A stretch of DNA of 64,000 nucleotides from Cellulophaga baltica (GCF_900102165.1 NZ_FNBD01000003.1:310001-374000), one strand, 5' to 3'; positions 47,301 to 55,190 are shown, counted from the first letter of the stretch. Translations and numbers: made by a program. The notes: a model not told the origin generated them from the letters alone.

Positions 47301-49954
47301 CTATAATTAGCTCTTACATTTAAGGTTTGAATTGTTATCGTTCCTAAGACATAACAGTTTTCTGGTGTGGTAGATAAATTAACTGTAAAGTCCCGGTCTC
47401 TAATTCCTATTTCTTGCGATTGAAACTCACAAGAATTTGCAATTGGATTTCCTGAAGCATCTAATTGACGGATGTCCACTCTATAATTACCAGCTACATC
47501 AATATCAAAGCTATTGCCATTATTAGCACTAAAAGGTACTTGTATACTATTGGTATCTAAATTGATTAATTCAAAACCATATCCTGAACCTAAGTTAGTC
47601 ACCGTAATATTTCCGTCCGTATCACAAAAAATATCGGTTGAAGTTGTGGTTACTGGTAAATCATTCTTAAAGGCACTAAAATAATAGCGACTAGAACATC
47701 CATTTAAATAGTTGATTACTAATCTATAATCGCCTGTATCTGTTAAGGTAAATGCATTTCCTGTTGCAACTGTTGAATAACAGCTATTTCCTTTATTAGG
47801 GCATGAAGGATCTGAAGAAGTACAACTAGAATTTAATTCTTGCCATTCTAAACTTACCGCATCTGGAATGTTGACTTGTATTAGCTCCGTATCTGTAGAG
47901 CCACATAAGAAAATATTGGCTAAATATTCGCCATCAATGGAACATCGTAAAATTTCTCCTTGAATATCATTGGTGATATCTGCATCGCTATTTCTATCAT
48001 TAAAAAAGTCAATGATTGGATTTGTTTGTGTTGTTCCAAAGAATTCTACCGTAATAATTTCTTGAAATCCTTTACAAGGATCTGCAACAATTTTATCTAC
48101 AATATAAATTCCTGGTTCTGTAACGGTTAAGGTACTTAAATCTCCATCTGGGTTGCCATCATTTAAAACGGTATCTACTCCTAAATCTATGACATTATTT
48201 TCATTAACATCTCGGTACCAAATGTAATCATCAAAATTATCTCCGGCACTTAGTAACACGTCTTCGCCACAAAGTTGTACCGTTCTAGAAAAGTCACAAT
48301 CAGATAAATCATCTAATAAAAAGTTGGTAGCTCCAGGTGTTGTAAAACCACAAGCATCAAAATCTGTAACACTTGGATCATCACTAATTACATTATTATT
48401 GTCTACACCTTGATAGGTAGAATACGCTAAATTCTGAATTTGGTTGGTACATGCATTTACAAAATCGAAGCAGTTTTCTGCTACTTTAACTTGCATACGA
48501 ATAGATGCTTCGGGAGCCCCTTCTATCACTAAATTGTTTGGTATGGTAAAAACGATAGTTCGTGTAGCAGCGTCATAGATGTAAGTAACTCCTAGAGGTA
48601 GGTTTCCAGAGTTTGACAAAGCTGCTTCATCTAAAGTTACATTTTGAGGTAAAACATCACGAATGGTATAGTTTGTAGCATCATCATTCCCTATATTTTC
48701 AAAGGATAATATATACTTAAGGTTGTCTCCTAAATTTACTCCGGATCCCGTTAAATCTACAGTTTCTGATAAATTAGTGACCTTTTTTTCAAGAATAATT
48801 TCTGGTTCAATGATCTCTACACCAAAGGTTACAAGAAATGCTCCAAAGGCATCTCCTTGTGTTCGTAACCTAAGCGTTGCTGAGGTTTCATCATTTGCAA
48901 TTACAGTATTTCCGTTATTACTTATTTGAAATATATCAGCATCGTACCCTAAGGTATTGGTACTCGCTATATTCCTTGTGGTAACATTTGAGCCATCAAT
49001 GGTTATATTTGAATTAAAGAAATTTGTAGAACTATTAGCAGCATTTGAAAGGTTTGTAAATCCAGGTCTTAAGGGCGTTTCTATTTGAAAGGCATCTCCT
49101 GTAATACCTCTATCTCCTTCTACAACACTTGCTCCTAATCTAGCTTTTACGGTTCCAGAAGGAATGGTGTTAAATCCGCTTACGGTTATATCTGCAGTAG
49201 AACTTCCGCGAACGCCAGCATACCCATCAAAAGTAGATATATATCTACCTGGTAATGTAGGGTTTTCATAGATAATTACTAAAGTCCAACCTCCTGCTCC
49301 TCCTACACTCACACCTCTTGTTGCTCTGATGTTTGCAACGGTATATTCACCCGTAGGATCTGCTAAAGCTTGTAGTTGATTTGTTACGTTTTTGTAACAA
49401 ACGTATGGTGAATCATTGAAATTGACATTGTCATAAATTACATCATCTTCTTCACCTACTGGATCTGCATTTGTATCTGCAACTATATCAATATAAGAAC
49501 CTCCGGGTACTTTTAATTTTACCGTTGTAAAATCTAGTCTTCTGGAATCATTTGGTAATGATGAGTACCTTGTGCTTTTGACTTCACGTTCGTAATTTGC
49601 AGACCAATACAAACCAGCATAATAAATTTTTGAACAATCTGGTAAGGATAGTGATGAGCTGCTAGAACTAAATGTACTTGCATCAGTATCAATATCGATA
49701 TATTCTCTATGGAATCCGTTATTGTTTGAACCTCCGTTATATGGATCATTCGCCGTGTTGGAGTTATCTCTTCTATTTAGAATACTATTAGCTAAAAAGG
49801 TATAATCCCCTTTTATTTTCACGTATGAATTACCTCCATCTTGTAAACGGGGGCTAAAGGGTACTTCTACTTGGCTATAGCCGGCATTACAAATACTGAA
49901 AAAAGCTAGAAATAGAATGAAGTAGAATAATCTTTTTTGAAACAAAGTTTTCAT
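35375..49954 (-). CDS. sprB: giant gliding-motility adhesin SprB
   Basis: 4,859 residues (family members range from about 3,000 to 6,500). Signal peptide to about residue 28 (CNAGYSQ). The N-terminal region carries YIDIDTDAS and IYYAGLYWSANYE motifs, then a DUF11-like domain at about 388-495 (KKVTNLSETVDLTGSGVNLGDNLKYILSF). From about residue 870 to 4,700 run several dozen SprB-type repeats of 75-110 residues with the pattern V-T-C-x-G-x-N/D-D/G-G-x-I ... G-x-A-P-Y-x-Y-S-I-D. A jelly-roll-like domain interrupts them at about 1,288-1,490 (LLVENFGSG, LAIDDIEIF). The last 90 residues are a type B sorting domain (NFFTPNNDLQND, IFDRYGREVY, GDYWYIIKL). Moved along the cell surface by the Gld motor. 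Confidence 0.95.
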   Translation of the reverse strand: MKTLFQKRLFYFILFLAFFSICNAGYSQVEVPFSPRLQDGGNSYVKIKGDYTFLANSILNRRDNSNTANDPYNGGSNNNGFHREYIDIDTDASTFSSSSSSLSLPDCSKIYYAGLYWSANYEREVKSTRYSSLPNDSRRLDFTTVKLKVPGGSYIDIVADTNADPVGEEDDVIYDNVNFNDSPYVCYKNVTNQLQALADPTGEYTVANIRATRGVSVGGAGGWTLVIIYENPTLPGRYISTFDGYAGVRGSSTADITVSGFNTIPSGTVKARLGASVVEGDRGITGDAFQIETPLRPGFTNLSNAANSSTNFFNSNITIDGSNVTTRNIASTNTLGYDADIFQISNNGNTVIANDETSATLRLRTQGDAFGAFLVTFGVEIIEPEIILEKKVTNLSETVDLTGSGVNLGDNLKYILSFENIGNDDATNYTIRDVLPQNVTLDEAALSNSGNLPLGVTYIYDAATRTIVFTIPNNLVIEGAPEASIRMQVKVAENCFDFVNACTNQIQNLAYSTYQGVDNNNVISDDPSVTDFDACGFTTPGATNFLLDDLSDCDFSRTVQLCGEDVLLSAGDNFDDYIWYRDVNENNVIDLGVDTVLNDGNPDGDLSTLTVTEPGIYIVDKIVADPCKGFQEIITVEFFGTTQTNPIIDFFNDRNSDADITNDIQGEILRCSIDGEYLANIFLCGSTDTELIQVNIPDAVSLEWQELNSSCTSSDPSCPNKGNSCYSTVATGNAFTLTDTGDYRLVINYLNGCSSRYYFSAFKNDLPVTTTSTDIFCDTDGNITVTNLGSGYGFELINLDTNSIQVPFSANNGNSFDIDVAGNYRVDIRQLDASGNPIANSCEFQSQEIGIRDRDFTVNLSTTPENCYVLGTITIQTLNVRANYSYDLRFNDGTTHPYGTGTRVNLVTAQTTNNYTFNNLNPDDYTVIVTTQDGCTDTQNITVTAVEDIALAAVTTQNIGCTPGTVQLTATGGFIDPEYTYAIWSKDGTELYTDISDIPASNFQTTDIFEFGYTTTGGPTETDTDAPYVYTKVPNEDGVYTFVVVDANGCYIESNSVTVEDLGSMTISITDDSPVTCSGNNDASITINTTNGVGPFEYSIDGGTSTQDTPNFVGLGAGTYDVVVTDSSGCNITETHTITETATLSASAGVSRDVTCDPAGAEVRITNVVGGQAPYTYSFNGGTIFGTASTAILPPGNYNTVVVKDALGCEFAMDVYVEDYPVEPVITPVVDYNCDGSGNITLNSDISTYNYTYAIDGVLNTPDADLNIFSDIAAGTYTITTNYTSQTPPTPSLLLVENFGSGSTTSSTNTVGYTYEDQTGNAPGDSNSNIDDYEYTVTSQLVAPYGTWINPVDHTTGTRTGNGRYLVINVGTPATGQVIYTKTINDIIPNQPLRVSLWILNLLKSTSSGLDPNLIIEVQETGTGTPVQTIYTGDIAKNTGASDWTEFSVDLNPGSNTTLEFVIRTDKVGNDGNDLAIDDIEIFQIPEVCELFVENLVTVEDDKAFEANYLSSTNVTCFGDTNGTITFEVANFDPTTGFEYTTDGVNYTTSLVSPVTTPQVLGAGVATIDIRKVDDVTCVQQITRTITQPTAVNTTAVVSNPFTCLNTGATISANATGGTPTYVYQLEDTAGTIIGTYDYATNGTNKIFTNVTAGDYIVRARDNSGCEDPINTAITITAPTALTFTAAPSVCYSGASDGTITVNASGGNGGLLFSIDNGPFVAPTPTTASSYVFNNLASGTYIINVKDELGCTTTPKNITIAPELSVTASASAITTCASSTDVTITATGGDANYVYAIVTDGVTPVAGDFAVTNPIAIAAAGDYDVYVRDHAGATGFCFDMFDITIIKNAPIAITETLTDVTCFGGNDGAIALAVTGGNAPYRYSIDNGTSYQTTSSNFPNLAAGTYQVLVQDADLCTQPLSVVINEPNAITAEAVQTKDYTCLPVGEAEITVGSITPTTGGSGDYQYSINGGTWTASTTGGTVFTGLTDGTYTIRVRDAAATTCVVTLSDVIIDPLPIAPTLTSSVTYNCEGTGNITISPFDASYTYSIDGATPQTGATANVFNTIAAGNHTIEVNYGNECTTQIIVNVASGRAFTASISTPINITCFGESNGGFTINASNFGAGGFEYSLDGTNFSGPFTSAETVTGLTAQNYSITVRDFNSPTTCTIPLTQDLTQPNAITATASITTLFTCANTGATITAVANGGTPTYTYQLETNSGSVVRAYQPTATFNNVPANASGENYVVRILDSKNCTNVTLPAVTVDAPEVPTFTATPTACYSGANDGTIQVDITSIPGNENFQFSINGGTWITPSPVSATTYTFTGLANGSYTIDVKDGYGCDALQETVVLSPQLVVTTTVVDVSSCNDGSITVNATGGNGTLVYAIVPANTDPTGLYTTSNSLTVTNAMATANPAGYDVYVLDNNGVSSLCSYTEEDIIVNTAATLTISGTPTDPECYDGLGSIDALAAGGNMPYTYALTDLSPADGIDYSVSYSNINSTTNAFNGIGAGDYEITITDVNGCAVTSTTITINNAVEITADIAPLLPVNCDDPDPLLYGFEFINVVTPTGTIEYSADGGTTWQNSNELRGYPSGTAVNPSIRVTLASGTICQKDFDRYIIPYPLDSLDITLFPQILDCNDLQVTVRGSNGDDTNGYRYTYTDDPANFGTSTPVWTARIPAGTSHTFANIDPATPQLPGLPLLVPGRTYVFYVEDTAGCIRQSNVNVNDVVTNIPIEITTEVIPSCFNTTPGVGNGEITFILNPSASSTQMRWEVYQLGNSSPIAVSGAIVPSPASNVPYNNTITVPGLAEGEYYIEVWQTDGTTDSCRGGSENVLIDQLRELTATAAPTRDISCNLPGLITVSNIPGGGGAPYTFDVTGPAGFTAVTGLTSNPIQIPVNSPAGDYTVTLNDQYGCPVTLAPVTLGLSPNPTIAVTQDNCAAPISLTATGTSAAGNLRYAIVAAGDPMPTNYLDNNGLFTNVTPGTYDVYVIDGNGCTAVEPAYIVNPVLSAKAELTKLLDCTGTPDATITIEALTGSGNYDYSISGAATVTQTTLTSPFAYDASVAGDYVITIYDTATPNSTNCNRVFTVNVPVRVEPVISATAATPITCIGDNDGTITITAVDNGTGPYTFEITSLDGVATSIAPTSFTNTTAEFTGLVPTTTADGYVVTVTGDATTNACTTDSAAILIAEPAAVVVTIDPLVDVVQFTCTPSTNTENNASITVNSVTGGSNSFVRYVFVNNATPGTPVQDGSNASYVETNRAGGTYTISVYDDNGCIGTATATIDAFDELLTADAIISSAITCSPGNDGEVTINVTSTTNDVSKFEYSIDNGATWQTSLSHTNPEIFTGLGVGTHNFLVRHTDTDCELFTSINITDPNTFTIATPVTTDVICIGTATGTATFTVADATYTGTYSWEVFDDNDTPTNYLDDTSVQTGTSADFTATALLAGGYYVTFSQDGVPTCDNREPFSIAEPTNALAAGTPIASPITCVPGSDGSIEIVNVTGGWGGYAYYVSTTANPDPTDASNYVATPKFENLTAGSYEIWVIDSRGCSLQLADITLSVPTAITADLQLNNENCSNFEGEVQVINQAGGQGTNYSYQLQRFDGTAYVNVRPIQTTATFSNLGAGEYQVIVSDQWGCFAPTANAITLYEEMVPLATIVKAIDCTVDPGGQITISQTGGNGPFNYTGTFPDGTPLTANTDGIFSALTQNGTYSFTITDATLCSVAISQTLEAAVIPATPTIDAFTNVTCFNAADGTISVSILANGFDPYTFQITSMDGAVATINPTSTTNTSAVFTGLANTTGTGYEITVTGTNSCTTTITQTIAQPAAALTAGTPTVSQFNCTTGNTTNYATIDLTGLVTGGSGNYVRYVFVNDATPGTPVQDGSNANYIETNLAGGTYTITVYDDMGCSDITTATITPFVGISTPTVVIDNTVTCNGNDEDITVGVTITPATALPNLTYVVTSANGYTQTRNTTNSSESFVGLGIGNYTITVTNNDTGCFVSTTHSVKDPKVIEITAVKVTDETCINDGINGGSFNVTIANYTGGYDYQVFLSNGTAYSGILSGNTGTALVIDDLPGGSYYVQITETDATSTLCADNSNVVTINAPEFPITAVVSEQANVSCDNDRGSILVDPSGGKGPYTITIASATQTFTQVGVQAYIFTGLSAGNFAITITDALGCVNDTYSQTLVQPAPLVAAISADIALECYGDDTGFVTATVTSGGLGTLQYRLNTYDPTGTVIVTTSAAQTSNTFLGLFSGLYSISVFDTVRCFTETPIATITDPVDVFGSLTMTQSITCVDDLELLLTANGGTAPYSFSTDGTTFTAFNNGNEHIFNALPSGNAGAGTYRYYVQDSFNCTSTLSNEIQADPVAPITITVDETAATISCNGDSSAQLIARASGGLGNYFYELLDTPASTTPLQGPNTNGIFRNLAAGNYYIKVTSEDCEETTTVITIAEPTPLVYTDDYTAVICAGDTNGYINVSLAGGSGDYIYAISPNLAQFDTINSFTDLAPGTYTVIAQDKNGCFVQTEYTITAATPIVIDATPTGETCLGSDDGTIDLILSGGTAPYSTRLENTSYVADMIRYTDLPSGIHTVYVLDDLGCETSIEVTIAEGVNLKATVLPVYECTGDTPTNYLAVTHEDTSVEGLALYQLDDENSADVRLEPNFTNIAPGTHTLIISLNGCIEIIPFTIADFDPLVLSLENNNINEITAIAAGGDGNYTFYFGDKNNEEDNTMYINESGTYTVTVVDGNGCEAIASIEMEFIDIEVPNFFTPNNDLQNDTWIPENLEGFPNILMIIFDRYGREVYRMGANDPGWDGLYQNTELPTGDYWYIIKLQGENDEREFVGHFTLYR

Positions 49955-50237
49955 TTGTTATTTAGTTTGGTATATAAATGATCAATACACGTTTAAATGG
50001 ATTGAAATCTGCTAATAATCACGTTTTTACGCGCAACTAAAGGGTCTGCATAACAAATATGATATAAATTGATATGTTGATGAATTTATTGTTGTGGCTT
50101 GTTATTTTTATGTGGTGTACTGCATTTTATCGATGGTCTCCCTGATTTTAACCTACTTTCTAGCCATAATTTTAATGCTTTGAATTTTTAAGCCATTTGG
50201 CCACCAAAAGTGATGTTTTTTGAAAGTTGATAACACA

Positions 50238-50271
50238 GAAAAAGGCCTTCAGAAGTAACCTGAAAGCCTTT
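50238..50271 (-). terminator. terminator between sprD and sprB
   Basis: Arms AAAGGCCTTCAG and CTGAAAGCCTTT (one mismatch) around a seven-base loop. Read on the minus strand, five U follow. It lies 22 bp after the sprD stop codon. The 49955-50292 gap must also hold a promoter for sprB; no convincing one was found. Confidence 0.8.
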
Positions 50272-50292
50272 ATATATTTTTGTTTTGTGTTA

Positions 50293-52635
50293 TTATGTGA
50301 GTAAGCCCGAACTTACTTTCATGATCCACATTTTTTGGTCGTATGCATTATTTATTTTTGAATAATAAGACATTAAAGCATTATTCCAAGAACCGTGTTT
50401 CTTAAGGTAAACGTAACGATAATTGTTTTCTGGGTTGATAAAGTAACTTGCATTTAGGCCTTTTGAATTTAAAAGTTTCACGAAATTATTAGCGTTTTTA
50501 GGGCTGGCAAAAACATTGGCGATAATGTAATAACCCCCATCTACCCCATTTAAATTATATTTTTTATAGGCTGGCGTTCCTGTAGCTGCAACATTATCTT
50601 TCTCTATGACATTCTTTCTTAAATTAACATTATTATATTTTGCTGATTTTTCTTTTAATCTAGTGGAGTTGTTTGCATAAGCCGTATCTGTATAATTATC
50701 ATTATCTACATTCATAATCCATAAATCGCCCGTGTAATTCGCTTCTTTTTCATACTTGTAAGAGCTTAGTGCGTTGTCCCAAGAATCTTCATGAATTAAG
50801 TACACATACTTTAAACCATTGTTCTTATTTTCAAAGTAATCTGCATTAATCCCTTTGGCTTTAAGTTCGTCTATAAACTTGTTCATGTAATGTTCGCTTT
50901 TATATACATTAGCAACAACATAGTAACCATCATTTACGCCTTCTAAGTTTCTAAACTTTCTACTCTTAATATTATTCTTTTTAGCAATTTCTGTAAAAGC
51001 ATCTTTGGTTTGCCCAGATTGTGTGGTATTTGTTTTAGGAGTCTTTATATAATCTGTCTTTGCAATAGCATCTGTAGTCTGGGTTTGCTTAGGCGTTTTT
51101 ATGCTTCCATTTGTTGCATCCGTAGTATTTGAAGCGGTAGCATCTGTTGCCGTGTTGCTTCCGTTTGCACGAGTAGTTCCATTTGTTCCAGAAGTTCCAG
51201 TTGTTGTACCATCATTAGAAGTATCAACAGAATTTTTAATGTTTTGCACTAAAGCATCTGTATCTTTCCCTTGAGAAGGATTAATTATACCATTTGGATT
51301 ATTGTACTTTTCAGTACCATCGGTCCGTACCGTAGGATCTGTTTCGGCATTGGTAGTATTTGAAGCTACTTGAGTGGCATCTCTTTCTTTTAAGTTATTC
51401 AATAAGTAAAGTTGTTTTGCTTTTTCCTCTAAATCAGGATTTTCGCCATTGGTTTCTCTACGTACCATACGCATCACCATATCAAAACGACGCTCTAAAT
51501 CACTATTTCTACTAGCTTCAATAGAATCTTGACGAAACATAAGTTCTGCCACAATTTCATCGTTTTCTGACAATGCTGCTTTTAACTTTTCTATTTCTTC
51601 ATCTCTAGAAGTAAGCGATTCTACATCTTTTTTCAATTCTTCTATATCTGCTAACTCATCAGAATCTTCTAACAATACTCTATCTTCTGTAAGATTAGGA
51701 GTAATAGAATAGGCAAAAGATATTTCGTGAGTAAGGCCAAAATCATTAAAAGTATTAGATAGCCCTTTCTCCATCGTATAACCAATAGAGATTCTTTTGT
51801 TTAAGTTAAAACCAATACCTGCAGCTGCACCATAGTAGCTATCATAGCCTGCTTGTGCCCAACCTAGTTTTGGTAAATCTAAGATTAAACTTCCGCCAAG
51901 AATAAAGTCTTTTCCGGCAACCTCATATTTTTCTCCACCTTTTTTTACACGTAATAAAGGCATTAAACGCGCACCTTCTAATACACCATCACCAGAATCA
52001 AAAGGATAGGTATATTGTAAGTGACCAGAATATGTTTTAGCACCAAATTCAGTGACAGATTCATTGGTTTTAATATTATAATCAAATAAGTTTTCTGCAA
52101 ATACTCCAAAGTCAAACCTACCATAAGAAAGGTTAAAACCGGGTTGAAAAGAAATTAAATTACTATTCTGCAACCCACTTAATAAAGGATCATCCGGATC
52201 TACTGTATTTCCTCTACTACTGTCATACCCACTTCTATAATAAGAAAAGTTGGCTCCAAATGTAAAGTTACTTTTATCACTTAATTTAATTCCATATGCA
52301 TAGTTTGCTAATATACCATAGTTAGATATAGCTCCAGATTGTTGTGAATATAAGCTAAGACCTAAACCCGTTCTATCACTCATACGACCACTATAACTCA
52401 AGAAATAAGTTTGGTTGTTATCGTTAAAGGTAGCCGATTGATTTCTGTGTAATAAGTTGATATATGATTTATCCTCTCTAACTGTTGAAAATGTAGGATT
52501 CAGTAAGAATCTGTTGAATTTCAATAGGTTCTGAGAAGGTACATCATAAGTGATGAATGGATTGTCATCTTGAGCGCTTACCTTGGTAAGCGCTGAGATG
52601 AACAGAAACAGGTATATGATATATTTTTTAAGCAT
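50293..52635 (-). CDS. sprD: SprD-like: PorP/SprF barrel, coiled coil and two SPOR-like repeats
   Basis: 780 residues. Signal peptide about 1-21. Residues about 25-310 are a PorP/SprF-like barrel (NLLKFNRFLLNPTFSTVRED, GLGLSLYSQQSGAISNYGI). Residues about 315-415 form a charged coiled coil (IEELKKDVESLTSRDEEIEKL). A Thr/Asn/Gly-rich linker runs to about 545. Two similar C-terminal modules follow, with GYYVVANVYKSEHYMNKFIDELKAKG (about 570-650) and GYYIIANVFASPKNANNFVKLLNSKG (about 697-775), each ending in a LWIMNV/MWIMKV strand. They look like SPOR-type peptidoglycan-binding folds. The name is from position between sprC and sprB; supports SprB display. Confidence 0.8.
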   Translation of the reverse strand: MLKKYIIYLFLFISALTKVSAQDDNPFITYDVPSQNLLKFNRFLLNPTFSTVREDKSYINLLHRNQSATFNDNNQTYFLSYSGRMSDRTGLGLSLYSQQSGAISNYGILANYAYGIKLSDKSNFTFGANFSYYRSGYDSSRGNTVDPDDPLLSGLQNSNLISFQPGFNLSYGRFDFGVFAENLFDYNIKTNESVTEFGAKTYSGHLQYTYPFDSGDGVLEGARLMPLLRVKKGGEKYEVAGKDFILGGSLILDLPKLGWAQAGYDSYYGAAAGIGFNLNKRISIGYTMEKGLSNTFNDFGLTHEISFAYSITPNLTEDRVLLEDSDELADIEELKKDVESLTSRDEEIEKLKAALSENDEIVAELMFRQDSIEASRNSDLERRFDMVMRMVRRETNGENPDLEEKAKQLYLLNNLKERDATQVASNTTNAETDPTVRTDGTEKYNNPNGIINPSQGKDTDALVQNIKNSVDTSNDGTTTGTSGTNGTTRANGSNTATDATASNTTDATNGSIKTPKQTQTTDAIAKTDYIKTPKTNTTQSGQTKDAFTEIAKKNNIKSRKFRNLEGVNDGYYVVANVYKSEHYMNKFIDELKAKGINADYFENKNNGLKYVYLIHEDSWDNALSSYKYEKEANYTGDLWIMNVDNDNYTDTAYANNSTRLKEKSAKYNNVNLRKNVIEKDNVAATGTPAYKKYNLNGVDGGYYIIANVFASPKNANNFVKLLNSKGLNASYFINPENNYRYVYLKKHGSWNNALMSYYSKINNAYDQKMWIMKVSSGLLT

Positions 52636-52669
52636 GTTGTGGTTAAAATGGTTTGTTGGTAAAACTTGG

Positions 52670-54928
52670 TTACTTAATAACGGTAATAGTACCTTGCTTT
52701 ATTGTATCGGAGCCTTTTTTAATCTTGTAATAGAATACCATATTTTGTGAAGTAAAGCCTGTAGAAGACTCTGGCCAGTTGTTCTGGTACTCAAAAACAT
52801 TGTATACTTCTTCTCCTTTATCATTATAGATAATCACATTAACATCGGCTTGGTATGAATAACTGTTTGGTATTAACCATAGGTCATTGATGCCATCTCC
52901 ATTTACTGTTATAACGTTCGGTATTTTAAATGTGTCTTTGTAGCTCACATTTACTTCTTTTATAATTACACAGTTTCCTACATAGGCTGTTAAGGTGTAG
53001 GTACCTTCTGTAGTTAAACTTATAGAAGCGCTGTTGCTAATACTTGTATTGTTAGCATCTCTCCATTCGTAAGCAGTTCCTCCGCTTGCCGTAATGGTCT
53101 TAGATCCTCCTTCTGGAAATACAATGTTAAGAGGGCTGTCTAAAGTGATTAGAGACTCGTCTAACGGACTAATAGTAACTTCATTTGAAGGAATAGAACA
53201 TCCGTTTCTAGTCACCATTAAGCGGTAGGTACCAGCATCTGTTGTATTCAAGTCTAAAGAAGTTGTATCTATAATAGTTCCGTCTTTAGCCCAACCAAAT
53301 GTGGCTCCAGTTAAATCTACGTTGGTACTTATGGTAATAAAATCTGTGCTGTTACAAGCTACTAAGCTGCTTGCTTCTATTGTAATTAATTCATTACTTC
53401 TAAGGACTACAGGTAAGCTATTAGAACTCGTATTGAAAGATTCTATCGTAGCATCAATTTGGTATGATCCGTTTTCTGATATATCGGTTAAACTGATACT
53501 AGACGAAGTAGCTCCACTTATAGCCGTGCCATCTTTCTTCCATTGGTAGCTCATAGAAGCCTTTAAATCGGCAGTAACATCTGTTTTGCTGCCATTTGCA
53601 GCTACAGCATTTATCGTGGCTACATCTAGTACTATTTCGCTGTAGTCACAATCACTATAGGTAGTAGTATAGTTTGCAATTAATTCAAAAGAACTTGGAG
53701 CAACAACATTTATCTTATTAGAATTTAGGGATGAAGGACATGCACCACCTTGTGAAACGGCCACATAATACTCTGCCTCTTCTGATATTGCTAAGGTACT
53801 TGTAGTAGCACCACTAATTACTGTATTATTTTTATACCATTGGTATGTTGGAGATACGGCTGTTGATGTTACACTTAATGTCTTTGATTCACCAGGAAGT
53901 ATGACCATTTCTAATGGTGTATTTTCTGTAACTGTAAATGCTCCAGTTTTCGAAATGCTTAACGCAGGAGTAGTTTCTGCACAGATACCATCACCTTCTA
54001 CTTTTACAGTATAGGCCCCTGCAAAATCAGGATCATTAGTATCAAAGGCGTAGGTATAACTTCCTTGAGCTTTAGCTTGTACAACAGTACCATCTTTATA
54101 CCAAGTATAAAAGATATCAGAATTTGCGATGGTAGCTTCCAATGCGCTAGCTGTTTCGCCTTCACAATAAGAAGTTTTTGTTGGTGTATTTATCGTTACG
54201 CCTAAAGCAGTACCCGTTTCTACCGTAATCATATTTGAAAGTGTACCGGCAGAACCAGAACAAACAGATCCATAATCGATCTCAACAGAATACATGCCAC
54301 TTTCAGAAACAGTTAAAGATGGGCCCGTCTCAGAAAGTATCGTTGAACTCTTTCTCCATATATATTGATACGTTTCTGAATTGGGTACGTTATCAACAGC
54401 TATAATTGCGGTGCTACCATTGCAAATAGATATTGTACCATCTCCGATACTTCCGCTTCCATTTTCAGTAATTTGAATAGGGTTTTTATAATCAATATAG
54501 TACATGTTATAGGCCTGAGTAGCCGGACTGTATAGTTCAGGACTTGTACTTTTTACTCTTAATTTGTATCCAGTGCCTCTCAACGTAATTGGAATCTCAA
54601 AACGTATGTCAAAATCTGTTGTACTGTTCTTGTCTGTTACTGTAGTTAATGCCGTAGGAGAAGCAAAACTTCCAGTAGCATCTGATAACTCTAAAACAAA
54701 AGTGTTATCACTTAGTACACTAGGTGATGCACTCCATTTAAAATTCACATAATATTCATTAAAAGTAGATGATGCACATACTGCTGTCCATGGGCTGCCG
54801 CCAGTTCCAAAATTTGGATTCGCAATTGCGGTAGGTTTGTTTAATGTTTGAGCCATTAGTCCTATACTGCACATTAAGAATGTGAAGAAAAAGAAGGTTT
54901 TTTTTGAGTGTGTAGTAGGTCTGTTCAT
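52670..54928 (-). CDS. sprC: SprC-like: Ig-like repeats with type B sorting domain
   Basis: 752 residues. Signal peptide to about 26 (GLMAQ). Multiple Ig-like/PKD-like modules with the pattern P-T-Y-Q-W-Y-K-N-x-T-x-I-S-G-A-T ... G-x-Y-x-V (IFYTWYKDGTVVQ, YQWYKNNTVISGA, SYQWKKDGTAISGA, FGWAKDGTIID). The C-terminal 85 residues are a CHU_C-like type IX sorting domain (FKIPNVITVNGDGINDLW, VIIYNDKGEEVYNVFEYQN, VFYYKIKKG). Secreted, surface-associated. 34 bp ahead of sprD; position matches sprC of the sprCDBF cluster. Confidence 0.82.
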   Translation of the reverse strand: MNRPTTHSKKTFFFFTFLMCSIGLMAQTLNKPTAIANPNFGTGGSPWTAVCASSTFNEYYVNFKWSASPSVLSDNTFVLELSDATGSFASPTALTTVTDKNSTTDFDIRFEIPITLRGTGYKLRVKSTSPELYSPATQAYNMYYIDYKNPIQITENGSGSIGDGTISICNGSTAIIAVDNVPNSETYQYIWRKSSTILSETGPSLTVSESGMYSVEIDYGSVCSGSAGTLSNMITVETGTALGVTINTPTKTSYCEGETASALEATIANSDIFYTWYKDGTVVQAKAQGSYTYAFDTNDPDFAGAYTVKVEGDGICAETTPALSISKTGAFTVTENTPLEMVILPGESKTLSVTSTAVSPTYQWYKNNTVISGATTSTLAISEEAEYYVAVSQGGACPSSLNSNKINVVAPSSFELIANYTTTYSDCDYSEIVLDVATINAVAANGSKTDVTADLKASMSYQWKKDGTAISGATSSSISLTDISENGSYQIDATIESFNTSSNSLPVVLRSNELITIEASSLVACNSTDFITISTNVDLTGATFGWAKDGTIIDTTSLDLNTTDAGTYRLMVTRNGCSIPSNEVTISPLDESLITLDSPLNIVFPEGGSKTITASGGTAYEWRDANNTSISNSASISLTTEGTYTLTAYVGNCVIIKEVNVSYKDTFKIPNVITVNGDGINDLWLIPNSYSYQADVNVIIYNDKGEEVYNVFEYQNNWPESSTGFTSQNMVFYYKIKKGSDTIKQGTITVIK

Positions 54929-55164
54929 GTTGCTGCAACTTTAGGTTACTATTTGGGTCTGTAGCTTGCTTCTAGGAGTTTTTACCGTTAGTCGGATTTA
55001 TGTACTTCCTATCCATATCTTACACAGCTACAGTAATTAACATCAAATATCTTATTAAATTGTTCCTAATTGTATTTAATGTTGTAGCGTTGATTAAAAG
55101 TGTTGTGAAACCCTATTATTGCATGGTCTGTATCTTTTATAGAGCGCAACAATTCCTTTTTTAG

Positions 55165-55172
55165 TAACTTTG
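55165..55172 (+). promoter_or_regulatory. candidate -7 element (TAACTTTG) for glnS
   Basis: Exact TAnnTTTG match 18 bp before ATG 55191. It overlaps the TTG at 55170 that could extend the frame, which argues for the ATG. No good -33 TTG is seen. Confidence 0.5.
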
Positions 55173-55190
55173 TATTTCAAAAATTTTGCA

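Noticed and set aside
35375-49954. Several plus-strand open frames of 60-100 codons opposite sprB
   Set aside because: They lie inside the repeat-rich sprB gene and read as the antisense of Thr/Val-rich repeats. No start signals or families were seen.
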